Positions 47,988 through 60,154 of a stretch of DNA of 64,000 bases are shown here, piece by piece. Source of the DNA: Prosapia bicincta (lineage: Eukaryota; Arthropoda; Insecta; Hemiptera; Cercopidae). The DNA lies in assembly GCA_036971475.1 (NCBI GenBank), contig JBAIZL010000001.1, positions 98,559,850 to 98,623,849 of the forward strand, given 5' to 3'. The first letter of the stretch is position 1. Each line of letters begins with the position of its first letter. The notes under the pieces were generated by a model. That model searched no databases, was not told where the DNA came from, and was given only the letters and a program-made list of their open reading frames with translations. The translations under genes and the position numbers were made by a program.

Positions 47988-48318
47988 TGAAGTAGACGTT
48001 TTCGCATTTTTGAAAAAGAACGTGATCGCCTATTTGAAGTAGACATGTTAGCATACTTGAAGTAGACGTGTTCACGTATTTGAAGTAGACGTGCTAGAAA
48101 ACTTGAAGTAGACGTGTTCGCATACTTGAAATCGACGTGTTCGCCAACTTTAAGTAGACGTATTCGGAAACTTGAAGTAGACGTGTTCACGTACTTGAAG
48201 CAGACGTATTTGCATACTTGAAATAGACATGTTCGCCAACTCTAAGTAGACGTATTCGGAAACTTGAAATAGACGTGTTCGCAAACTTGAAGTAGTCGTG
48301 TTCGCATATTTAAAGATA
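47988..48318. repeat. 24-bp minisatellite with 96-bp higher-order unit
   Basis: About 13-14 copies of ACTTGAAGTAGACGTGTTCG plus CATA. Four consecutive variants (the CATACTTGAAAT, CGCCAACT, TATTCGGAAACTTGAA and GTGTTC versions) recur as a block near 48120-48200 and again near 48210-48290, giving a 96-bp higher-order period. Because 24 is divisible by three, the minus strand stays open as TSTSSF-like repeats; I see no gene around it. There are no unique spacers, so it is not a CRISPR. Confidence 0.9.
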
Positions 48319-48728
48319 CTTCATCGTGTTTATATGTAGCACCTACTGGTTACAATTATCAGGTAAATTACTTTTCGATGTTTCTTATCTTCTTTATCAA
48401 AAAACAATTTAAAAAATTGCCGAATTTCAGTGGGTGTACATCATACCGGCCTGTTCGACGCCTTGATTGTGATTAACGATGTAATTAACATAGTGTATTA
48501 AATTAGAACGATCAAGTGATCCGTGATTTTTACAAGTCCGTGAACACTTGTCACTTGATATGTTACCGCTCTCATGATTATTGCTCTTCAAATAGGAAGT
48601 CGCGGCAATTGAATCTATTTCCATCCGACTTAGCAGAGAGATATACCTCAAGTGTTTATATCATTACATTTGACAAAGTGAAGCTTTGTAAAGTATTTTA
48701 ATTATTCTATTAGTTGTATTTTTTAAAT

Positions 48729-48771
48729 ACCTCTGAAGATGATTACTGGGCAATCGAAATGTACATAAGGT
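48729..48771 (+). ncRNA. Hammerhead-like motif, family C best copy
   Basis: This is the cleanest example. Stem I ACCT (48729-48732) pairs with AGGT (48768-48771). CTGAAGA (48733-48739) fits CTGANGA. One extra T (48740) follows, then stem II GATT/AATC (48741-48755, loop ACTGGGC), GAA (48756-48758), palindromic stem III ATGTACAT (48759-48766) and A (48767) as the cleavage base. Every element of a type I hammerhead with self-complementary stem III is present except that the T before stem II is extra. An A-rich stretch follows at about 48813-48828. Confidence 0.55.
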
Positions 48772-48839
48772 TTAAATAAATTTTATTTGTGGTTTAGAGG
48801 TTTTATTTATTTAAAAAAAAAAAAAAAATTATTAGAAAT

Positions 48840-49792
48840 TTAATGAAAACAGTTATAATAATTACAGATCGAATAAAATAAATCCAAGAACACTTAAAAT
48901 TATTCAATGAGGTTAATTTAAGAAAGTTTAGGTAGAGTTATATAAATCTAATACAGCCTACTTCCTTCATACCTTAGAACTCTTTCATGCTGCAGGTAGT
49001 CATCATCGTAAGATCACGGTAAGTATTACTCGGGGAAATGATGGTGGCCATTTCCGAATCTAGAGTAGTTCTGTTCTGCACAAATTACTATGCTCTTACT
49101 TAATATTTACCATCCTTCCGTCATTATTATAGACGATATCCTTAAAAATCCACCAAGTCCAAGTCCACTCTCTTTCACCACGACCAAAATGGATTACTGT
49201 GGAAACAGGTGACTTGATTGTAAACCTTCTTGGAGTCTTGCTAATCTGTGTACAAAGTTTATGAAACTTTTGGATAGCCTTAAAAGAAGACCAGACTTCA
49301 TCCTTTTCCTTTGGCTGTCTCAAAGCCACAACGTCCTACACTGTTTCAACTGTTTCTACCAACGTTTTGATACCAATTATGAAGGCACATAGAAGTTAAA
49401 TTAAACATTTTTACACAACTGACTTGAAATTACTTTTTTAAGACAACTTTTTTATACCATTTCGTCATCAAAAGCCAGTGCAATTAGGTTGCTGTGTCTT
49501 TGTTTATGTTTGAAGCCATTTTTGTTTTTTCAATTCGTTCTATTAGCTCACACTTTCCCTATATATAAACTGAATGACTTCAAGTTTGATACCCAACACT
49601 TTGGCACTGTGCCAACTTTCCCATTGGTAGTTATTTATTTCTCAAAGATGTGTACACATTTTTTTGCCTACAAGGGGTAGACGTCGAAACCTCCATTGTA
49701 CAACCTTAAAACGGAAAGTGAATAAATACTTATTAAAGGAAATTCGCTTTTTATTTTGCCACTTAATATTGTTATTCTATCATCTATCTATC

Positions 49793-49887
<95 letters not shown>

Positions 49888-52800
49888 GAATTATATAATG
49901 AAAAGTAATTAAAAAATTTTTTTAACTTCATTCGTAATTTACTAATAAAATTATATTAGGGCCTACTTGTTTTAAACAGAGTCAATTATTCTTAAAGGTT
50001 AATTAAGTCTGAAATTCTTAGCGTTAGGAAACACCACGACTTGATAAAAATCAGAATAAGCAACTCCTTCCGGTGGCGGCGTCTTGAGTTTTGTTGCTGA
50101 ATAACACCGCCAGACCCCATCAACCGGAAATCTAATCAGATCTTTTGAATGGTAATAGATTGGCCGTCCTTTGTCCAGACATGACGCCAATTTTCATTTA
50201 TTTAGCTAACTGCAAGTTTGACGAAAAGCTCAGTTGACGAAGTAAATAAAAGATTCATACGAAGACAGATTATAGTCACTGGCGGCAGTGAATTCATACA
50301 AACGCTTGTTAAACGATTGACAATTTTTTTATACAAAAGTGGAAAGTATGCAGACAAAATGTAAGTAATTAGATAAAAGAACTTTTTTTTGAAAATATTC
50401 TTTGGAGGTATATTTGTACAAGAACTTGGACCTTACCTGTTCAATAATATTAATATTTATTTTAAAAACAAATCCTAAATATTAAAAAGTACAATCGTAT
50501 TTGGGATGGATTCAATTACAAGCATTATTTTATCTGAAGTAGCAATTTACTAGAAAATGTAAAGAACAAATTTAATTAAACCTATTTGTATTATGTTAAT
50601 TTACCTAAGAGCAGCGTTGAAATGCCGATAAGGAAGAATTGCACCTATACAATTTAGGATTCTTGTTAATTAATTTCTAAAGTTTAGATAAGATAAAAAT
50701 TAATACCAAGTGTTTGTAAGGAATCATCAGTGAGTCACATGCTGCCTGTATTACAGAATGAAGCAAGTTAAGACATTCCCACTATGTCTTATAATGCATC
50801 CTCGAAATTTCTTAATCTCGCGTTTTTTGTGTGTTATTTTCTTCTGAGTGGCCATTAAGATAATTATTTACAATATACGTTTTCCTTTAAATCTAGGAAC
50901 ATGTAAATTTATATTAAAAAAATTGTATATAATTTCCTTTAATGAACTGAAATATTTTTTATCAACGCCAAAAAAATTTTCTTATATTGATGAACCTGTC
51001 TTAACTCATAGCAAATTCTTCATTACTTAAAACTGCTTAAGACTATTTAAAGTTATTTTTTTACATTCCTAGCTTTAGCAATTTAATATCACGTGACATG
51101 TTGTGGCATATCTAATGAAGCTATGTTTGGTGCTCGCAAATTAGTTTCAGAACAGCACCATTAATTGGAGACGTCCCAAAATTAGGAACAGAAGAAGGTA
51201 CTCTGAAGGTACAGAAGATGTTTGTAATAAGTATGAAACAATTACAAACAGTTTAAAAAATGTATAATCCTATTACATATAGACCAATGCACTCTCAAAT
51301 TATCTAAGAAATAAAGTGCTGACACTGTGCCAATAATTAGGCTTAAATGGCTACTGACGTTGGGAAAATCATGACTTGCGAAGGCAGCGACGCTTTAATG
51401 GCATTAGAGTTTGCTTAGTTTTAGTCACGGGAAGCAACAGTTCATTTTGATACACGTTAGTTGTGAAGTAAATATATAGATCCATTTATTTATGTAAAGA
51501 AATAAAAAACAAATAATTATTTAACAATACAATTAGGCCACTTGTAACTCAGTCTGGAGGTCAAATCCACAAGAATTCTTGAACAATCAATTGAGTCATA
51601 AATTGAATTTGGACGTTGAACTGAACAGAGTCCAATTTCTTTGTTCGATCGTAAAAATATTTACTAAATTAAAATACTGCATATATAGGCCAACACGCTG
51701 CAATATCTTAGAGTTTTTTATGAGATGAAAAACATTTCAAGACTACTACCACGTGAAAAGAACGTGTCCAGTATATGCGAGTTATATCCTTTATACATTA
51801 AGGGGAGCATATATTAGGGGAAATGTATATTAAGGGGAATATATATTAAAGGGGATATGTCTACTGGCTGTGGAATTATAGAACGGTGTTGGAACCACCT
51901 AGAGATGTGTTAGGCCTATGTGGTGAATCTAGGTGGCCCCTAGAAATATGTTTTGCCCATCCCGACTTTAAAGCTGTAATCATATTATCATATATTGTAT
52001 TAAATAAGGAATTAATTTAAGTTACAAAGGAGTCCAATTATACCACGAACCATATTCTTCAAAGTTTCCTGAAAATATCTTCTGATCTTGAAAAATTACA
52101 CCAATTTTATTCCACAGGTTCTAACGAAAACAAGACAAGATGTTCTCATTACGTGATTGTATCCTCTGTAGTTGTCCCGTTCTCACCTCTCGCAGGAGAA
52201 GGCCTGCAGAGGACAGCTGATATCGATTCCGTAACAAACGCACTGAGGGACATGCTAATCTCCAATTGTATAAAAGTGACGTCTCTGAGAACATTTGTCC
52301 CAAAGCCATTAAACCTCTTTATTTACAGGCCCGCACCTTCGAAGAAATAGTGTCAAGAAGCCTCTTTATTCTGTTCGAAAGACATATGTTATCCTGTGTA
52401 TAAGATCATTTAGGGAAGGACTGAGCTATAATAAAAGTATCTAAAGACTTGATAGAAAGCATATATAGGTGAAATTTATAATCCAATTGTTTGAAAATCC
52501 GTTGACGTCTTCTTACATTAAGAATTTCTTCGTTATTTAAAATAAACTGTAGGTCGAAGTTTTGTGCATATTTCAAGAACGTATGTGATGAAGCTTATGC
52601 AGAGTAAAGTTTTATACAGTATGAGCAGTTTGATTTATTTAAAGTTTACCAAATGATGAAACAACTAATGTTTCAACTACAGCGACTACGATCACGATTT
52701 TATAGTCACATACTATGTTATGAATCTGTGGTTGGTCTCGTAATACTACGATACGTTACTTTGTTTTTAAAAAGTGTGAAATACTACAGTCGAATTAAAT

Positions 52801-53753
52801 TTAGAAAAGTATTTGGAAGCTCTTAGAGTAGGTCTATAATAATGGTTACCACAAATATCGCATCTATCAGTGTGAGCAGAGATAAACCAGAGCAGGAAAT
52901 CAAACACATGGAACTCTGTTAAGTATTCATAAGAACGACAAGTCCCTCATTGCGGCAGACGGCTAGACTATATAGAATTTGATTTCAGGAAAGACCAACT
53001 CCTCTCTTCTACGAAAAAGAAAAAAAGAAATCATTGTTAAAGTGATTAATTAAGAATCACCGAACGTAATGGACTACAAAATTTAAAAAAAAAAATCTAT
53101 TTCGATTTTTTGGGAAACAATTTTTGATTTGGGTAATATTAAAAAACTCTCTATATAAATGTAGTATGTAATAAGTATAATTTAACACACATTCATACAG
53201 TCATAAATAAAACAATAAAAAACTGATTACTTTTTATAAAATCAATTTTTTTTAACAAAGAATAAAAATTTCCGTCGTACGTAAATGTTACTTTTAAAAA
53301 TTCTTAGATATTTAAACACCTTATGAATTTGTATTCATCTGTAATAACATTTTTTTAAATGTGTAATAAAAATGAATAATTTTATATATTTCGAACAGGT
53401 AGATTATTTTTACGCTACTGTATTGCGCAAAACAGTGAAAGCAATCGACATTTTTACGGTATTGCCTGGAAAAACACCAGTCTCATTTTAATTCTATCAT
53501 AGATTTAAATCTAGGCGAAGTATGGAATATCGGCAAATCCAAGCTTTTAAAATAATTCTGTAAAATACGCACAACTCACTTGTTAGAGCCTCTCGTACAA
53601 CACCTATCAACCGCCCTTAAAAGGTGAAAAACGTAAGTTTTACTATATGAACACTCTTCTTATTTCTTGTTACAAGAATTGAGGAAATGTATATAGTTAC
53701 ATCTTACCTATAATTTACCTTTTCCTTTCCAAACACTTAGACCCTACCATTCG
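48840..53753. other. Intergenic DNA, two protein-like open frames
   Basis: No gene is identified. A (TA)n tract spans 49796-49884. Minus-strand frames at 49329-49096 (RQPKEKDEVWSSFKAIQKFH..., later RGEREWTWTWWIFK) and 50190-49999 (GRPIYYHSKDLIRFPVDGVW...) have protein-like composition but no family I recognise; they may be transposon remnants. A short GGGGA-type repeat with a period of about 20 bp lies at 51795-51858. The frame at 52309-52121 is probably chance. A family G tail phrase is at 53030-53074. Confidence 0.45.
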
Positions 53754-53761
53754 ATATAATA

Positions 53762-54331
53762 CAAGGGCGGCTCCAGGCTAGACAGTATAGGGGGGGAGGT
53801 CACAATTGCAAGAGAACATAGGGTACTCTGACGCGGAAAACTTTCAAAAATAAAAGTCTGGACATGAAATTTAAAAATCACAGGAAATTTGGCATTTTTC
53901 TCATAAAAACATGCATTTTACCTGAATTTACGTAGATATTAAAATTATTATTTTGTACATATTACAAAATATTGTTTAACTTTTTTCAAACGGCTCGGCC
54001 TGACGAGGATGACGTGGAGTCGTAGTACACAGACTGTTAGTTCAGCCGAGCCGGTACGGAACTAGTGCGCGACTTGTAACATGCCAATATTGTTTATGCT
54101 GGGTGGAACTATCAATGTTATAAGATAAATTTCTACACCTAACAATACATAAGTGTAAAAACAATATACATTGCTTTAAAATAAAAGTAAAAAAATATAT
54201 TTGTATAAGTAAACTGGGATAAATTTAAATGTGTTCCGAATATGAAAAATATATTTCTAAAAAAAAATAGTACCCAAATTTTCGGGGGGGGGGCATTTGC
54301 TCTTACTGCCTCTCCCCTGGAGCCGCTCTTG
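53762..54331. mobile_element. hAT MITE 1 (GGCGGCTCCAG ends)
   Basis: A 570-bp element. Ends are CAAGGGCGGCTCCAG (53762) and, inverted, CAAGAGCGGCTCCAG (ending 54331). Flanking 8-bp sequences ATATAATA (53754-53761) and ATGCAATA (54332-54339) match at 6 of 8. G runs follow each end. It has no transposase. Confidence 0.78.
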
Positions 54332-55174
54332 ATGCAATAATACTTCACACTTAAAATGTACAAACACATGCTTACGTTACTCTTCTCTATTCGTGAATAA
54401 CGAGATAAGTCATACCTGTTCAGTATTTTGGCAAAGTTTATTTTTTTAAAATGATTTTTAGTTTTAAATTGTTGTAAAAATGTGTAGTGTCTGTCATTAT
54501 ACAACAACAGGAATTGTAAACATTTTCCAAGTACAGGTTTTCAAATATTCTCGTCCTGGTTCTGGTGTTAATTACATGTTAGTCATTTAAGCTGCCGTAA
54601 TGAAACCACTTTCACTTTAAACCAATTTAAGCCCGCACGTTCTGTCTTGTGAAATTTGAATAACAACAGTTCCATTTCACGGCGTGGACAACCTCCAGGG
54701 GTTTACATCTAATAATAAAAAAATAATAGAAACATTCCTATAAAAGGTTTTGAAATTCAAGCCTTACGGTTTTCGTAAGCGTTAAATTCTTTAAGGACGT
54801 GCTTGATTATATTACGACTTGCCACTAGTTATACCTGAAAATTATCGCATTTAATATAGTTCTTAAACTTAGGTAAATACAAGAACATAAAGCACACCGG
54901 CTGAAACAGATTCTTAGTCACCATATTCTTAGAATGTAGGCCTAGTTGTTTATATTAATTTATGAATTCGATCCACAGACTTCCGAAACGGAAGTTACAT
55001 AGCTGAAGTTGCACAATCATCACTCTTTAGAGGGGCAAAGTTTGATTCTATAATTACTTTAAAAGATTATTACAAAATTTTAAATCATTTTTTGATCCCT
55101 TGTAATTTAAGAATTTTGTTCAATATTTTTTATTTTCCAATTGGTCAGGCAAACAAACCTAAATGTGGTAAGAG

Positions 55175-55820
55175 CATGGGCGGAGGTTTTGTTCTGGGGA
55201 GGGGTGGCAAAAGTTTCCCTGGGAGTATCAAATGGGACCTTGAGCACGCCATCTTAAAAATAGAGAACATTTAAAAGCTTGTTAACAATAAGCCAGCATT
55301 ATAAAACTTACATTATAAGGTAGCCTACATGTTTTAACTACTTTTTTTTACTAAGTCAAGGTTTGGTATTCAACAATATGTTTCTCATAGAACACAAATC
55401 GGCGGCTTTTAGACTTATAACTTTGCAAAATTTAAATTTAAAAATTTTTTCACCGCCTTTTTCAAAATCATAAGTTTAAAAATAAGCCTGATTTTGTTTC
55501 TATGAGAAACATAACATTAAATACCAATGCTCGTATGAAACAATTCCTAAAATTTCCTTTTGAACATAATGACTTGTAAGAATAAAATAAAGTTCATATT
55601 TTCCTCAGTCCTACTTAAGAAAATATCTCGCATACTAACAAACTAACAACTTCTAAACATTACAAGTGATACTGCCGAGTATATTTCTTGTCAGCACTAT
55701 TATTATTTCTGTAGTATTTTAATGAGTTCATTGTCAGCTTTTGATTATAAACAAAAATAATATACCTGTCCAGAAAGTTGGAGGGGGGGGGGACAATGCC
55801 CCTCCTTAACTCTGCCTATG
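55175..55820. mobile_element. hAT MITE 2 (GGCGGAG ends)
   Basis: A 646-bp element. Ends are CATGGGCGGAG (55175) and, inverted, CATAGGCAGAG (ending 55820). Flanks GGTAAGAG (55167-55174) and GGTATGAC (55821-55828) match at 6 of 8. G-rich subterminal runs are shared with the neighbouring MITEs. An internal imperfect inverted repeat (TTTCTCATAGAA and complement) spans 55380-55515. The stretch 54340-55166 has no recognised feature. Confidence 0.68.
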
Positions 55821-56740
55821 GGTATGACATTTATACAAAAATGTTTATGTGGACAATTAATTAACTTTGGAGAACAAACAATTGAGGTTATATGAGCCTA
55901 AAGGCTTGAGGGGGAAATCGACACCCTTAGATTGAACACCAACTGAAATGATTAATAGCTTTAAGCGAACATTATTTCTCAGCAGGTATCAAAGCATAAA
56001 ATAAATTTAACATCATGGATTGTTCAATTTTACTCACGTTTTCTTCTACTGGTTTTGTTTTTTTTTCAGAGGAAGGGGAAGTTCTACTGTTTCACATGCT
56101 TATTCAAGTGGTAATGAAATAACACGGTATGAAGTCATAACATTAAATTAAAACTGAAAGGAAATGCGTTTAATGTTATTAATATAATTTAATTGCTGTA
56201 ATAATAAGTACTTAATTTTCAAATGAAGAAAATTATAGGAATGTTTCCTAGTTTGAACCAGTTTTATCAAGTTGCAAATAAAACATTTTACTTCACTTCA
56301 ACATCACAGATAATAAAGAGTGCATGTACACCATGTTAAAAAATATTTACACTTGGTACATTTGACTGCCTTAGTAAATGATTAATCATTACAACAATTT
56401 AAATTATTTTTGACATTCTTTGAAATACAGTATATCCAACTTGAGCTTAAAAATATGTTTTCACAAATTTTTTTAATATTCTGATCTGTGTAGCAAAGAG
56501 TAGGGTTAATATTATTTCTAAAGTCAATAATACCTATTTTATAACACACTAATCATTTCATAGAAACAAACAAATTATGATTGGATTAAAAACACTTTAA
56601 ATATATTTTATCTGTTTTATAAAATTCTGTTTTTTGTAATATATGGATTATTGATTTGATTCTTACATTATAATAGTTTGTGCAGTTATAAAAAATATTA
56701 CCATTTCTTTATTGGTCTTTACCCTTTCTGGTAAAAGAGT

Positions 56741-56771
<31 letters not shown>

Positions 56772-57082
56772 TACCGAAGGAATGCAGGTGAGTTGAAAAG
56801 AATGAAAACAGTTTTTTCCAGGGAAATCAAAATAAATGCACTCCAAGCAACAAATAGATTATTTTATCTCCAAATACCTAGGGGAAAGCAAGAATAATGG
56901 ATCTCAATCAACAGACTGGGGAGCTGAACCATAGATGCTTCCAAAGGGTATAGCAGTTCATTGTTTGGTAAACCAGAGGTCCCAGAGAAAAACGGGGCAA
57001 ATTAAACTCCAGAGACCTATGTGAAATCATGTTTAATTCAGAAACAGCAAGTTTCATTCAAACATTTTTAGGTCCTTTGGAC

Positions 57083-57526
57083 CAGTGGCGGATTTAAGGG
57101 GTGGTTTTGGGCTCAACCCCCTCCCAAAATATGGAAAAGTGATAATTTTAAAACTATAATATAACACTATAAATGTAAACTATAATGTCAATTCCAATGA
57201 CTGCATTTGTCCCCGATTTTAATCTACTTAATAATCAGTAGAATATGTTTACAAACCCATTCACTATAATCCCACACTGTAATCATTAATAAATAGAGCC
57301 ACCCACAATAAAATAAATAGGTTGTTTACATTGTAAATGTATGGTAAATGGGGCTAAATAATTTGTGTGTATTATTACATAGCAGGCCTATAACTATTTC
57401 CCTCTGATAGAAGACCCTTAGAGTTTACACTATATCTATTATATCTCCTAAATATTCTCCAGACGGGGGGCCCTTTCCTCCCCTCACACCAGCCTTCCCC
57501 AAAATATTTTTCTAGATCCGATCCTG
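57083..57526. mobile_element. hAT MITE 3 (GTGGCGGAT ends)
   Basis: A 444-bp element. The end CAGTGGCGGATTTA (57083) pairs with the inverted CAGGATCGGATCTA (ending 57526). Target duplications CTTTGGAC (57075-57082) and CTTAGGAC (57527-57534) agree at 7 of 8. C/G runs follow both ends. The 55829-57074 stretch to the left holds only a (CA)n at 56740-56764. Confidence 0.78.
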
Positions 57527-57534
57527 CTTAGGAC

Positions 57535-59837
57535 CAAAATTTGATAGAGACACAAACCTTCAGTGTACACCCAGCTACACTTTAAATGAGAATCCACTGG
57601 AGAATTGAGGCTGTGAATAGTTATATTTAATGGATTTCCTTTCAATACAATTTCAAAGGTTATCTTTTTATTTATTAGAAACGTTTATGCTTTAACATAA
57701 ATCCCAAAGCTACATTTTTCACAAATGATGTTTTCAGATTACAACACCATATTTTCACTTTTTGTTGACAGCCATATAATAAGTAATTATAACTTCCTAG
57801 TTCTTTGTCTGTCTAATCTATATTTATGCATACTGTGAGAGCATTTCTCTGCTCTTTATCATTAGTGTTATCCAGTAGTGTAAACAAATGATATTTAGTT
57901 TTTTTTTATACCAGACAAAAAAAGTCACATAAGCTTGCATCATCTCATTAATTAGTATATTAATAGCTGCTAATTATTAAATATGCATAAAAACGGATCG
58001 CAATAGTTAATGTAAAGATTTTTTTAAAGCTTCACAAATCTGTAAGAAATGGTACAGCAATTGAGTTACAAAACTCTACCAAAAGTGTTATAACAGTTTA
58101 CCACGTATGTTTAAACAAAATTTAATAAACATATTTATAATAATTAACTTTGGGATAACTTTGTAATAACTAATTCATAGAGATAAAGAATTAAAGTTAG
58201 AATTATCTTTAGCACAGTTAGTACTACCCATTAATGTGTACCCATAGACATATTAATGGTAATTAATTGGTAATAGACCAATAATGAAAAAAGACTAATA
58301 GAAATAGGTCATTAATCCTGAAATTGAACAACAAAAATTTGAAAAATCATATTAGCTAAACCAGTTAAGAACTAATTATGAATTTAAGCTTCTCTAGAAA
58401 AGATGAAATTATGGTTTAATAATATGAGGAGTAATGTAAGAAGGTAGCCACTTAATGGTACAATTTTTAATAAAATCATGTGTGATACCTCTAGGCCAAA
58501 ACACAGATGGCCAGACAATGCTTAGAAAAGTTTTATTTGTTCTTTTTTTTTGAAGAATAACACTCTGGACAAGGTCTTTTTATTGACTTGTAAGTGCTTG
58601 TATATAAGTGGCTTGATGGACAAAGGAATAGAATACGGTAAATACTCATCATCATTCAATAAAAAGTAAGAGAAAGAACGAAAAGGACTGAGATTAAAAC
58701 AAAGACACTTTACAACAAACTTTATTTTGATAGAAATAAACAAAATTTTGATTATATTCTGAAATAATATCACATCAAGTGCCCTTCTAATTATAGATTA
58801 ATATAATCACTGGAAGGCATGAGTTAAATCTTACCAACAATAATCTTAGTTACGATTCCATTATTTCATTTTAAACATTAATTGTTAATATAAATTTTTA
58901 TTTTAAAATTGTAAACATGTATTTGTAAAAAATTCATTAAAATTTAAAAAACATTACTTTTTTTGTTTTTTTCAAAACGTTGTCTCAAACCACAAAAAAA
59001 AACACATCTAATGTTAACAAGTAATGACTTTATAATAATAATTCTTATAATACTATGTATTAAATATAAAATTATAAACTATGAGGAATATATTAAAAAC
59101 TAATGAACATTTAGCTCCAAAATACTATCACAAAAGTATTTTTAAATACTTTAGACAAAATCTTCATATTTCACTACAGAAAAATAATTTATAAAAAATT
59201 TTCTTAGTTATATAAAAGTAAAATATAACTCTAGACACTTAAAAGAACACTGAAAGAAAGAATTTCAACTTATAAATAAAGGACTAACATTTGTTTATTA
59301 CAATATTTACTATGAAAATATTTCAATTCTAGTTCAATTATTTCATATCATTGATATAGTCATAAGGCTAGAATAAAGTATTACAAATTTATTTTTAATA
59401 TCTTAATGTGTGATTAAGCGCATCCGATTCTTGTGGTGAGTTTTGATGGATATACCTAATTTATTAAAACCACTCTTAATTGAAAGATATCATTTTAAAC
59501 ATACATGCAAGTTGAATACTTAGTTAAAGTTTGATTCTCTAATAGCAAACATTTTATGCATTATTTTCTTACAGTCAGTCTAATTAGAAATCTTCTCATA
59601 CAATCATTAAAATACTTTTTTCTGTTGTAGAATAAAACGACATATTTCTATATTACAGATTCTGAACTGGCCATATAAAGGCACTCTTTAAAAATGACAC
59701 TGTATTTAAATGCAACCTAGTCAGTTAAAGTTATTTAGTGGCGTCATCTTTCCATAGAAAACAAAACTACTGAATGCTGACACTAATGTGGGTATGAAAT
59801 CTAGATCCAGTCTATGTCTATTCCTTAAATTATTTGG

Positions 59838-59839
<2 letters not shown>
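57535..59839. other. Intergenic DNA, no gene seen
   Basis: AT-rich sequence without recognisable coding, transposon ends or RNA genes. Confidence 0.5.
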
Positions 59840-59906
<67 letters not shown>

Positions 59907-60087
59907 TAATATATTACTGTGTGAGTAATTTTATCCACCATTAAGTGCAATAATTTTACCTTGAGTGATAGGTAATCACTCAAGGTAAAATTATTGCACT
60001 TAATGGTGGATAAAATTACTCACACAGTAATATATTAACTTCGTAAGTCAGTGCAACGGAAAAACAATGGATAATGTTAAATATCAA

Positions 60088-60150
<63 letters not shown>
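59840..60150. repeat. Penelope-like tail palindrome between two (TA)n tracts
   Basis: A (TA)n (59840-59901) leads into a perfect or near-perfect palindrome (59902-59969 and 59975-60042, 68-bp arms, 5-bp spacer) made of the tail phrase GGTAAAATTATTGCACTTAA that follows the hammerhead-like fold at 8112-8150. The module TGCAACGGAAAAACAATGG (60051-60070) and another (TA)n (60091-60150) follow, as at 8183-8265. The arms begin exactly at ATCACTCAAGG, the sequence just after the predicted cleavage site. Confidence 0.87.

Positions 60151-60154
<4 letters not shown>

Noticed and set aside
47988..48318. Possible CRISPR-like array
   Set aside because: The 24-bp units are directly contiguous with no unique spacers; it is a minisatellite in an animal genome.
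49670..49710. Hammerhead-like GTCGAAACC next to a CTAC/GTAG hairpin
   Set aside because: Stem III would not be self-complementary and no core or repeat copy was found.
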